A stretch of 5,272 nt of DNA from Betaproteobacteria bacterium (GCA_028292065.1 JAQGNC010000143.1:1-5272), one strand, 5' to 3'; shown: positions 1-5,169, numbered from the stretch's first letter. Notes: generated from the letters alone by a model not told the origin. A program made the numbers and translations.

Positions 1-68
1 TCGTGAGGGGATGCATGGTCCGGAGAAGCGTGCGCTCGGGCGGCTCGCCGCGCGCGCAAAACGCTTGA

Positions 69-74
69 TATAAT
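69..74 (+). promoter_or_regulatory. Probable -10 box of the mlaA promoter
   Basis: The hexamer TATAAT is a perfect match to the sigma-70 -10 consensus and lies 52 bases before the mlaA start codon. The DNA just downstream (about 87-118) is A/T-rich, in sharp contrast to the GC-rich surroundings, as is common in promoter and leader regions. No good -35 hexamer stands at 16-18 bp upstream, where the sequence is GC-only around 46-52. The promoter would therefore depend on an activator or an extended -10 contact, or the true -10 is elsewhere. The start site would be near 81. Confidence 0.5.
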
Positions 75-126
75 GGACGAGCTTTGCCTCTAATAATTAA
101 CGTAAGAACAACAGGGAAACGTCCCA

Positions 127-1137
127 ATGGTCTCTGCCTCCAAGCACCTGATGCTGCGGCTCGCCTGCCTCGTGCTTCTCGCTTCATTGCTGGGAGGATG
201 TGCGACCGGGCGCGACCCTCGGGATCCCCTGGAGCCGTTCAATCGCGGCGTATACCAGTTCAATGAGACCCTCGACAAGGCGATCCTGAAGCCGACCGCT
301 CAGGCTTACCGTTTCGTCATTCCGCAGTTCATCCGCGCGAGCGTCAGCAACTTCTTCTCCAATATCGGCGACGTCGTCGTCGCGCTGAACAACCTCCTGC
401 AGGGCAAGTTCACCGCGGCGTATTCCGATCTGGGACGCGTCGCAATCAACAGCACGCTCGGGCTCCTCGGGCTCTTCGACGTTGCATCTGAAGCGGGAAT
501 CGAGAAGCACGACGAGGATTTCGGCCAGACCCTCGGCTACTGGGGTGTCGGCGACGGTCCTTTCGTGATGCTGCCGTTCTTCGGTCCGAGCACAGGCCGC
601 GATACGGTCGGACGTATCGCGGATCACTATGCCGATCCAGTCACCTACGTCGATCCGACGCGGCCGCGCAACCAGCTCTGGGGCACGCGTATCGTCAACC
701 GGCGCGCCGAGCTCCTCGACGCGAGCACGGTCCTGCAGACCGCCGCGCTCGACCCGTACGAGTTCATCCGCGACGCTTATCTGCAGCGCCGCCGCAACCT
801 GATACACGACGGCTCGCCGCCGCCCGATCGCGAATTCATGGACCCGCAGCAGCCCGCACCGAAGACGACGATGAGCCCGCCGAGCGTTTTCCCGGCCTCG
901 GCCGAACGCACCGGCACAGGCTCGGTGCTCGTCAGCGGCGACGCGCGCACCCCGGTGCTCTCCGGTTTCCAGCCGGCGCTCGAGACTGCCGCAAGGCCCG
1001 CGCAGCGCCCGGCGAAAGCCGCGCTGCCGCGCGACACCGCAGCGTCTGCGGGCGGCGATGCGCTCACGCCGGCCGCCGCATCGGCCAAAGCGGACCCGAC
1101 GCTGTTCGCGAAGCTCTGGCGCTCCCTCACGCCGTAG
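127..1137 (+). CDS. mlaA: MlaA/VacJ family outer-membrane lipoprotein (phospholipid-transport system)
   Basis: The 336-residue product is an MlaA (VacJ) lipoprotein. In the Mla system this family forms a ring in the inner leaflet of the outer membrane, sits with porins, and removes misplaced phospholipids from the outer leaflet for return by MlaC and MlaFEDB. Residues 1-24 are a lipoprotein signal peptide: K6/R11, a hydrophobic core, then LLGGC with C25 as the lipidated cysteine. Family motifs follow: DPLEPFNR (33-40), RVAINSTLGLLGLFDVA (104-120), EDFGQTLGYWGVGDGPF (130-146), LPFFGPSTGRD (149-159), and DPYEFIRDAYLQRRR (209-223), which closes the domain. A weak AGGGAA site at 113-118 supports the ATG at 127; M9 is a less likely start. 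Residues about 228-336 are an Ala/Pro-rich, probably disordered tail. E. coli MlaA is about 251 residues, so this tail is extra. No other mla gene is in the window. The gene appears monocistronic, between its own TATAAT and a terminator. Confidence 0.95.
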   Translation: MVSASKHLMLRLACLVLLASLLGGCATGRDPRDPLEPFNRGVYQFNETLDKAILKPTAQAYRFVIPQFIRASVSNFFSNIGDVVVALNNLLQGKFTAAYSDLGRVAINSTLGLLGLFDVASEAGIEKHDEDFGQTLGYWGVGDGPFVMLPFFGPSTGRDTVGRIADHYADPVTYVDPTRPRNQLWGTRIVNRRAELLDASTVLQTAALDPYEFIRDAYLQRRRNLIHDGSPPPDREFMDPQQPAPKTTMSPPSVFPASAERTGTGSVLVSGDARTPVLSGFQPALETAARPAQRPAKAALPRDTAASAGGDALTPAAASAKADPTLFAKLWRSLTP

Positions 1138-1158
1138 CAGCGACGCTGCGCAGAAACG

Positions 1159-1188
1159 AAAGAGGGGAACCCGCGGGTTCCCCTCTTT
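1159..1188. terminator. Bidirectional intrinsic terminator between convergent genes
   Basis: This is a perfect 30-nt palindrome with arms AAAGAGGGGAACCCG and CGGGTTCCCCTCTTT. It begins 21 bases after the mlaA stop and lies 29 bases beyond the stop of the convergent transporter gene. The hairpin is GC-rich, with an A-run on one flank and a T-run on the other in either orientation, so it should terminate both mlaA and the leftward operon. The T-run is short (TTT followed by GCTTG), so termination strength is uncertain. Confidence 0.85.
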
Positions 1189-1217
1189 GCTTGTGGGCGC
1201 TGCCCCGCTTTCGCCCT

Positions 1218-2159
1218 TCACGCGCGGGCAGGCGAGCGCGACCGCGAGGCGACGAAGATGCCCGAGAAGATGAGCACCGCGCCGGCGTAGTGGTACCACA
1301 GGAGCGTCTCGCCCAGAAAGATCGCCGAGAGCACCGCACCGAAGAGCGGCATCAGGTGCAGGAAAGTGCTCGCGCGCTCGCCCCCCACGCGCGCGACCGC
1401 GGCGTTCCAGAAGTAATACGCGAGCACCGACGGAAAGATCGCGAAATACGCGATCGCACCGAGCGTGACCGGCCCCCACTGGGTGCGGCTGCCCGCGTCG
1501 TAATCCCACGCGAAAATCGGCAGCAGAAAGACCACCCCGACCGCGATGAGGCTGCCGGTGAACGCGCTCGAGGAGAGCTCGGGCGGACGCCAGCGCAGGC
1601 ACACCGTGTAGATCGCCCAGCCGAGCATCGCCCCGAGCACCCACAGGTCCCCCGGATTGATCTTCAGGTGCATGAGGACCTGCCCACTGCCGTGCGCGAC
1701 GATCATGACGACGCCGCACAGCGAGGTCAGCACGCCCGCGGCCTGGCGCGCGTTCAGGCGCTCACCGAAAACGGCGAAGTTGATCCCGATGACCAGGATC
1801 GGGATCACCGAGTTGAGCAGGACGCCGTTGGTCGCGGTCGTGTACTTGAGGCCGGTGTAAGTGAGCGTGTTGAACGCGCCGACGCCGATGACGCCGAGGA
1901 GCGCGAGGATCTTCCACGAGCGGCGGACCAAAGGCCACTCCCTGACGATGGGCCCGATGACATACGGCGTGAGGACGATCAGCGCCGCGAGCCAGCGCCA
2001 GAAAGCCATTGCGATCGGCGACATGTAACCCTGGATGCCGCGAGCGATCACCCAGTTGCCGGCCCAGAACAGCGCCGTCAGGACGAGCAGCGTGTAAGCG
2101 GTCGACTGCGACGGGCGCGCTCCGGCACCGGGCTCGAGCGCGCGGGAGCGCTTCTCCAC
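1218..2159 (-). CDS. EamA/DMT-superfamily transporter, ten predicted membrane helices
   Basis: The product is about 313 residues and belongs to the drug/metabolite transporter superfamily (EamA repeats). These inner-membrane carriers export or import small metabolites; the substrate cannot be read from the sequence. With the chosen start, ten hydrophobic segments are visible at roughly 20-40, 48-70, 83-103, 108-131, 139-157, 171-189, 198-217, 229-252, 263-283 and 288-305. They form two five-helix EamA halves. Typical signatures are LFWAGNWVIARG (30-41), the GERLNARQAAGVLTSLCGV stretch (132-150) ending the first half, and HLMPLFGAVLSAIFLGE (268-284) in the second. The frame stays open far upstream inside the preceding gene, but those residues are Arg/Ala-rich shadow. 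I infer the GTG at 2159, five bases after the upstream stop, because it gives the family length. No clear Shine-Dalgarno site is present, so translational coupling to the upstream gene is likely. This is the last gene of the leftward operon. Confidence 0.88.
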   Translation of the reverse strand: MEKRSRALEPGAGARPSQSTAYTLLVLTALFWAGNWVIARGIQGYMSPIAMAFWRWLAALIVLTPYVIGPIVREWPLVRRSWKILALLGVIGVGAFNTLTYTGLKYTTATNGVLLNSVIPILVIGINFAVFGERLNARQAAGVLTSLCGVVMIVAHGSGQVLMHLKINPGDLWVLGAMLGWAIYTVCLRWRPPELSSSAFTGSLIAVGVVFLLPIFAWDYDAGSRTQWGPVTLGAIAYFAIFPSVLAYYFWNAAVARVGGERASTFLHLMPLFGAVLSAIFLGETLLWYHYAGAVLIFSGIFVASRSRSPARA

Positions 2160-2164
2160 GGGGT

Positions 2165-3013
2165 CTAGTTCAGTCGCGCGGCGAGCGGCTCGAGCTCGGC
2201 GATGTGGCGGCTGACCACGGCGCTGTCGCTCGCCTCGGGCTTCATGCGCAGATAGCTCCTGAAATCGCTGAGCGCTGCGCGGAAACACTCGAGCTCGAGA
2301 TAGATCTGCGCACGATCGCGGTACTCCTCGGCCGCGTACGGCAGCAGGGTGAGTATGCGGCTCGATGCGCCGAGTGCCTTCAGGCGCTCTTCCTTGCTGA
2401 GATAGATCGCGCGGAGGTTCCGCAGTATTCGGGCGAAGACGTCGTTCGGTGCGGCTGCGGCGAGCATGCCTTTCATGAGCTTGTCGTCGATGGGCAGGTC
2501 CTTCGCGAGCGCGTGCAGCCGCTGCTTCAGATCGTCGAGCCCGAGCGAGGCGCCGTGCGCGTACGGGTCGAGGATGATCGCGCCGTCGCGCAAGGTGCAT
2601 TTCACGAGGAAGTGGCTGGGGAACGACACCCCGTGCAGCTGCAGGCCGATGCGCCGGCCGATCTCTATGTACAGGATCGCGAGGGTGATCGGGATGCCGA
2701 GACGGCGATCGACCACTTCGTTCAGGTAGCTGTTGCGAGGGTCGTAGTAGTCCTGCGGGTTGCCGTGGAAGCCGAGCTCTTCGAACACGTAGCGGTTGAG
2801 CGCGAGCAGCGCTTCGGTCGCGCTGATGTCCGAGCGCAGCCTGCGGTGCAGGGCCGCCCCCATGTCGTCGATACGGGCCAGGTAGGCGTCGACGTCGAGG
2901 TCTTCGTATTCCTCGGCTGCGATGAGCAACGCGCCTTCGGCGAGACTGACGTTCTGCGGGGGCGCGGCGGCGAGGCGCATCCAGCGCTCGGCGGGGGCGA
3001 CTGCGGGGTTCAA
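2165..3013 (-). CDS. SirB1-type transglutaminase-like/TPR protein
   Basis: The 282-residue product matches the SirB1 family (transglutaminase-like core2 domain followed by a TPR-like tail), which is widespread in proteobacteria and has no established biochemical role. The core covers about 38-165. Family motifs are NSYLNEVVDRRLGIPITLAILY (94-115), IGLQLHGVSFPSHFLVK (122-138) and ILDPYAHG (147-154). H134 and D149 sit where the catalytic His and Asp of transglutaminases would be. The position of the nucleophilic Cys is not a cysteine: the only cysteines are C139 and C243. The protein is therefore probably not a classical cysteine enzyme. Residues about 185-275 are helical and TPR-like, with YAAEEYRDRAQIYLELECFRAAL-type helices at 226-248. 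The start is TTG, overlapping the TGA of the upstream gene as TTGA, with a GAGG site five bases before it (3019-3022 on the + strand). M12 is a weaker alternative start. Confidence 0.88.
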   Translation of the reverse strand: MNPAVAPAERWMRLAAAPPQNVSLAEGALLIAAEEYEDLDVDAYLARIDDMGAALHRRLRSDISATEALLALNRYVFEELGFHGNPQDYYDPRNSYLNEVVDRRLGIPITLAILYIEIGRRIGLQLHGVSFPSHFLVKCTLRDGAIILDPYAHGASLGLDDLKQRLHALAKDLPIDDKLMKGMLAAAAPNDVFARILRNLRAIYLSKEERLKALGASSRILTLLPYAAEEYRDRAQIYLELECFRAALSDFRSYLRMKPEASDSAVVSRHIAELEPLAARLN

Positions 3014-4023
3014 GCGCGCCTCGCGAGCGGCAGGTTCATGAGCAGGTTCTGGGGTTTCATGCGCAGCGTAGCGTCAGGAGTCATCGCGAGGCCGAGGAAC
3101 ACCGGCGCGCCGGCAAGCTCGGGCAGCGCAGCCGTCGCATCGCGGAACCCGAGCCGAAACAGCCCCACGATGCGCTTCATGCGTTCCTCGTCGACCTCGC
3201 CTCCATTATAAAGGTCGTTGAGCATTCCGGTCGCTTCGGCGTCGAGGCCGACGTGCCAGATCCACTCGTCGTCCGGAATCTCGCGGATCGGCTCGACGCT
3301 CGTCTCCACCCCGTGAAAATGCGCGATCCAGCGCTCGAGCACGCGCGCGTACGCTTTCGACGCGTCGCCTCCCGGCTTCATGCTCAGCACGAGGTCGTGG
3401 GCCTCGTCCCGCGCGAAGTATTCGCGGTGGCTGGCGCGGTCGAGCACGTCGAGCTCGGCGCTCTTCAAAGGCGCCTTGAGCTCGCGCAGCAATTTGCCGA
3501 GGTCGCCGAGCCCCGAGTGCGTGGCGAACCGGCGCACCGTCTCCTGGTCCGCAAACATCACCGCGCCGCCTTCGACGCTCACCGATTGCGGCCTGAAGAA
3601 CACTTCGGCCGCGCGCGCTTCGAGCCCGTCCTCCACGCCTTCTAGCACGCTGCGCAGGATGACCTGCGCGGTCTCGTGGATGAACGCGGGCGGCACCGAA
3701 ACGTCGCGGCGGAAGACGTCGAAGTAGAACGCTTCGAGCGTCGGCGCGGCCACGAGCTGCGCGCGAAAGCGCAGCATCACGCGGTAGTTCTCGCGCGCGT
3801 CCTCGTCGGCAAGCGCGCCGATTTGCGCCTCGGTCACTTCGGCGCGAGGCTCGTCGAGCAGCCGATGATGCAGCGCGTGCTCGGCGGCGCACGACTCCGC
3901 CACCAGCTCAAGCTCGGGCCGCGCGAAATAGCGCCGCAGATAATCGTCGGTGACGACGAGCCGCCCGTCGTCGGAGCGGCGCAGCAGGTGATAACCGCAC
4001 GAAGGCCAGAGGTCAGTCGACAT
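3010..4023 (-). CDS. DUF6352-like conserved hypothetical protein
   Basis: The 337-residue product resembles the conserved hypothetical family I know as DUF6352, seen mostly in betaproteobacteria. Its function is unknown. The assignment is from memory of its N-terminal pattern: SCGYHLL (8-14), VTDDYLRRYFARPELELV (24-41), ESCAAEHALHHRLL (43-56), DEDARENYRVMLRFR (73-87), TLEAFYFDVF (95-104), then a PPAFIHETAQVILRSVLEG stretch (111-129) and AAEVFFRPQSVSVEGG (138-153). A C-terminal module follows at about 225-330, with WIAHFHG (232-238), DDEWIWHVGLDAEATGMLNDLYNG (251-274) and the ending RMKPQNLLMNLPL (321-333). There is no signal peptide or membrane helix, so it is probably cytoplasmic. No nucleotide-binding or metal motif is obvious. 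The ATG at 4023 fits the family N-terminus, but its Shine-Dalgarno site is poor. Thirty bases separate it from the upstream VOC gene and it overlaps the SirB1-like gene by 4 nt, so both are probably co-transcribed with it. Confidence 0.85.
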   Translation of the reverse strand: MSTDLWPSCGYHLLRRSDDGRLVVTDDYLRRYFARPELELVAESCAAEHALHHRLLDEPRAEVTEAQIGALADEDARENYRVMLRFRAQLVAAPTLEAFYFDVFRRDVSVPPAFIHETAQVILRSVLEGVEDGLEARAAEVFFRPQSVSVEGGAVMFADQETVRRFATHSGLGDLGKLLRELKAPLKSAELDVLDRASHREYFARDEAHDLVLSMKPGGDASKAYARVLERWIAHFHGVETSVEPIREIPDDEWIWHVGLDAEATGMLNDLYNGGEVDEERMKRIVGLFRLGFRDATAALPELAGAPVFLGLAMTPDATLRMKPQNLLMNLPLARRA

Positions 4024-4053
4024 GGGCCACGCCTGCAGCAGGTTTCTTGTGCG

Positions 4054-4437
4054 TCACGCGTGCGCCCGCTCGGAGATTTCGATCAGGTTGTCGTCCGGGT
4101 CCCTCACGTACACCGAGCGGATCGCGAACCGCGCGCCGGTGCGTTTCACCGGCCCCTCCTCTATCGGCACCTCGCACGACGCGAGCTTCGCGATCACTTC
4201 ATCGAGCGGCCGATCGGCGAGAAAACACAGGTCGAGCGAGCCCGGCGTCGGCGCGCGCGCCCTGATCGACGCGTCGAAACGGGGAGGGTGCACGTTGAAC
4301 TTGTGCGGCCCGAAGGTGAGCGCGATGCGCCCTTCCCCGTAGCGCTCGAGCGTCATGCCGAGCACGCGCGTATAGAAATCGAGACAGCGCTCGAGATCGC
4401 GCGTCGTGAGCACGATATGGTCGACACTCGTGATCAT
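4054..4437 (-). CDS. VOC-superfamily (glyoxalase-fold) protein, GLOD5-like
   Basis: The 127-residue product is a single VOC/glyoxalase-fold protein, close in pattern to the GLOD5 group of small glyoxalase-domain proteins (also found in animals). Its substrate is not established. Diagnostic stretches are DHIVLTTRDLERCLDFYTRVLGM (6-28), ALTFGPHKFNVH (39-50), PGSLDLCFLAD (65-75), the very conserved VPIEEGPVKRTGA (90-102) and YVRDPDDNLIEIS (110-122). Two beta-alpha-beta-beta-beta modules fill the protein. Candidate metal ligands are H7, H50 and E120. At the fourth usual position, where classical glyoxalase I carries His or Glu, stands D69, which makes a standard glyoxalase I activity uncertain. 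It is probably cytoplasmic. The start is well supported by GGAGG four bases before the ATG (4442-4446 on the + strand). It is the first gene of the leftward operon. Confidence 0.92.
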   Translation of the reverse strand: MITSVDHIVLTTRDLERCLDFYTRVLGMTLERYGEGRIALTFGPHKFNVHPPRFDASIRARAPTPGSLDLCFLADRPLDEVIAKLASCEVPIEEGPVKRTGARFAIRSVYVRDPDDNLIEISERAHA

Positions 4438-4441
4438 AAAA

Positions 4442-4446
4442 CCTCC
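4442..4446 (-). promoter_or_regulatory. Strong Shine-Dalgarno site of the VOC gene
   Basis: On the - strand this reads GGAGG followed by TTTT and then the ATG at 4437. It is the strongest ribosome-binding site in the operon and fixes the start of the first gene. The four-base spacer is slightly short. Confidence 0.8.
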
Positions 4447-4476
4447 GGGTGGATGGTCATGCGGGCCAGCGACCGA

Positions 4477-4504
4477 ACTATAAACGACAGACGGTCATGT
4501 ACAA
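4477..4504 (-). promoter_or_regulatory. Candidate sigma-70 promoter of the leftward operon
   Basis: Read on the - strand, TTGTAC (4504 to 4499) and TATAGT (4482 to 4477) are separated by 16 bp. The -10 matches consensus at five of six positions and the -35 at three of six. The start site would be near 4470, about 33 bases before the VOC start codon, leaving a short leader. The location, in the only intergenic gap before the four-gene operon, supports it; the -35 is weak. Confidence 0.4.
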
Positions 4505-4505
4505 T
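4500..4505 (+). promoter_or_regulatory. Candidate -10 box of the tRNA-Arg promoter
   Basis: TACAAT matches the -10 consensus at five of six positions and would start transcription near 4512, five bases before the mature tRNA 5' end. A short leader of this kind is usual for bacterial tRNA genes. No recognisable -35 lies at 16-18 bp. The box overlaps the proposed -35 of the divergent operon promoter, so the two polymerases would compete. Confidence 0.4.
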
Positions 4506-4516
4506 AGCCGTCCCGC

Positions 4517-4592
4517 GCCCCGGTAGCTCAGTGGATAGAGCAACCCCCTCCTAAGGGGTAGGTCGGACGTTCGATTCGTCTTCGGGGCGCCA
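4517..4592 (+). tRNA. tRNA-Arg(CCU)
   Basis: This is a complete 76-nt cloverleaf that should decode the rare arginine codon AGG. The acceptor stem pairs GCCCCGG with TCGGGGC (one G-U pair). T8-A9 follows. The D arm is GCTC/GAGC with an 8-base loop containing the GG pair. The anticodon stem ACCCC/GGGGT is perfect, with loop CTCCTAA giving anticodon CCT (4550-4552). The variable loop is the short AGGTC. The T arm is GGACG/CGTCT, closed by loop TTCGATT, with one G-U pair. The discriminator is G and CCA is encoded (4590-4592). All invariant positions I checked are present, so it looks functional. No T-rich terminator hairpin follows closely. tRNA-Arg genes are frequent integration sites for mobile elements, but no duplicated 3' end is present in this window. 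Confidence 0.97.
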
Positions 4593-4640
4593 AGGATCAA
4601 GCACTCGAGAGCGTCGGCTCGTGCCGCTCGGAGCACAACG

Positions 4641-4769
4641 CTACACCGCGACCGGCTCGATGTGCTTGTATCGATCCGACCCGCGCTCGAGCGCCCACAG
4701 GTCCAGCGCTTCCTGCATGCGCAGCCCGTTCACACTGGACGAAGCATGCGCCGAGTTGTTGTAGCGCCC
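4641..4769 (-). pseudogene. Possible decayed reading-frame fragment, faintly recombinase-like
   Basis: The last 43 or so codons of a long - strand frame read more like protein than the rest of that frame, ending NGLRMQEALDLWALERG and then SDRYKHIEPVAV before a TAG stop. The GLRxxEALxL pattern resembles box I of tyrosine recombinases, where the Arg is catalytic. The later HxxR and Tyr boxes are absent, and no ribosome-binding site supports a start. It ends 49 bases from the tRNA-Arg gene. The match is short and may be chance. If real, it is a dead remnant and not a working enzyme. Confidence 0.18.
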
Positions 4770-4866
4770 GCGCCCTCGCCTGCAGCAGTGTCGTCCTCGA
4801 TTGGCGCCTAACCGCGCCTGGGCTACAACCTTCCCACAGGCACACCCGTTGCTGATTTGCCAGCGC

Positions 4867-4894
4867 CTGCGTGCAGCATCATGACTGCACGCAG
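4867..4894. repeat. Inverted repeat with 10-bp perfect stem
   Basis: CTGCGTGCAG and CTGCACGCAG are perfect reverse complements separated by the 8-base loop CATCATGA. No T-run follows on either strand, so this is not a normal intrinsic terminator. It could be a regulator-binding site, an RNA hairpin in the leader of the small gene at 5011, or a repeat remnant. Confidence 0.6.
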
Positions 4895-4935
4895 CGCCGG
4901 CAGGAGATTGGGATTGCCGTCGTCGTTTCGCCCTC

Positions 4936-4958
4936 GCAGACGGCCGGGAATAGTCTGC
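4936..4958. repeat. Inverted repeat with 6-bp stem
   Basis: GCAGAC and GTCTGC are perfect reverse complements enclosing an 11-base loop. A six-base stem in GC-rich DNA is not rare by chance. It is listed because it lies between two other inverted repeats upstream of the small gene at 5011. Confidence 0.35.
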
Positions 4959-4977
4959 CAGTTCTCTCGATGGAACC

Positions 4978-4989
4978 GGGGTCAGCCCC
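4978..4989. repeat. Small GGGG-TCAG-CCCC hairpin before the small gene
   Basis: Four G and four C residues enclose TCAG, 11 bases before the AAGGAG site at 5001. The motif recalls the GGGGTCAG-type palindromes that accompany some REP/Y1-transposase elements in proteobacteria. Only one imperfect copy is present and no transposase gene is visible, so that relation is speculative. Confidence 0.3.
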
Positions 4990-5000
4990 ACGCGATAAGA

Positions 5001-5006
5001 AAGGAG
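5001..5006 (+). promoter_or_regulatory. Shine-Dalgarno site deciding the GTG start of the small gene
   Basis: AAGGAG lies four bases before the GTG at 5011. It is among the best ribosome-binding sites in the window and is the main evidence that the non-ATG start of the following short frame is used. Confidence 0.75.
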
Positions 5007-5010
5007 CGCT

Positions 5011-5169
5011 GTGGAACACTGGAGGTTTGATGGCGGAGCCGACTTCGCCGAATGGTCGTGGATGTGCATGAACGACGATGACGGTCTGGCGACGCAGTCC
5101 TCGCAACGCACTTTTTCCACGCTCACCGAATGCATGCAGGACGCGGTCGCCAACGGCTACGCCGACTGA
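5011..5169 (+). CDS. Small uncharacterised 52-residue protein
   Basis: A GTG-started frame of 52 codons begins MEHWRFDGGADFAEWSWMCM and ends with a TECMQDAVANGYAD segment (39-52). I cannot name a family. Visible features are three Trp (4, 15, 17), two Cys (19, 41), an acidic stretch (N21-D24) and a Phe-Ser-Thr-Leu-Thr-Glu-Cys run (35-41) leading into a short helix that ends in NGY. The pattern of a Trp-x-Trp strand, a polar turn, then a helix with Cys and a terminal Gly-Tyr is reminiscent of short hypothetical proteins in betaproteobacteria; that is impression only. It has no signal peptide or membrane helix and is acidic overall. Support for its being real comes from the AAGGAG at 5001-5006, a clean composition without the Arg/Ser bias of shadow frames, and a palindrome of terminator type downstream. 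No promoter was identified. It is probably a free-standing gene. Confidence 0.72.
   Translation: MEHWRFDGGADFAEWSWMCMNDDDGLATQSSQRTFSTLTECMQDAVANGYAD

Larger units (their letters stand above)
4593..5010. other. Gene-poor stretch after the tRNA
   Basis: These 418 bases hold no gene that I can support. Reading frames on either strand lack a ribosome-binding site at a sensible start, and they carry Arg/Ser/Cys-rich, low-quality translations typical of shadow frames in GC-rich DNA. What can be seen are inverted repeats at 4867-4894, 4936-4958 and 4978-4989, and a short protein-like fragment on the - strand (4641-4769). No clear promoter for the small downstream gene was found. Decayed coding DNA or a regulatory leader are both possible. 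Confidence 0.6.

Noticed and set aside
2..73. A frame open from the left edge to TAA at 71-73, possibly the C-terminus of an upstream gene
   Set aside because: Only 23 codons are visible (ending RLAARAKRLI), with no recognisable motif, and the stop overlaps the TATAAT box. It cannot be supported from this window, although it is not excluded.
184..1719. A 511-codon - strand open frame lying across mlaA and the end of the transporter gene
   Set aside because: Its translation is Arg/Gly/Ala-rich with no recognisable domain. It runs antisense to a clear MlaA and through the bidirectional terminator, and is a shadow frame in GC-rich DNA.
2160..2600. N-terminal extension of the transporter frame (147 more codons)
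   Set aside because: The extension lies inside the SirB1-like gene, is Arg/His-rich, and would make the transporter far longer than its family. The GTG at 2159 gives the expected length.
1191..3211. Long + strand open frames (325 and 400 codons) antisense to the transporter and SirB1-like genes
   Set aside because: They are rich in Arg, Asp, His and Gln as expected for antisense shadows, lack ribosome-binding sites, and oppose well-recognised families.
3676..4554. A 292-codon + strand frame antisense to the DUF6352-like and VOC genes, running into the tRNA
   Set aside because: It overlaps a structured tRNA and opposes two conserved proteins. Its composition is that of a shadow.
4641..5153. 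A 170-codon - strand frame after the tRNA, taken as a whole gene
   Set aside because: Most of it is Arg/Ser/Cys-rich, without a ribosome-binding site, and it opposes the better-supported small gene at 5011-5169. Only its last 43 or so codons look protein-like and are listed separately at low confidence.
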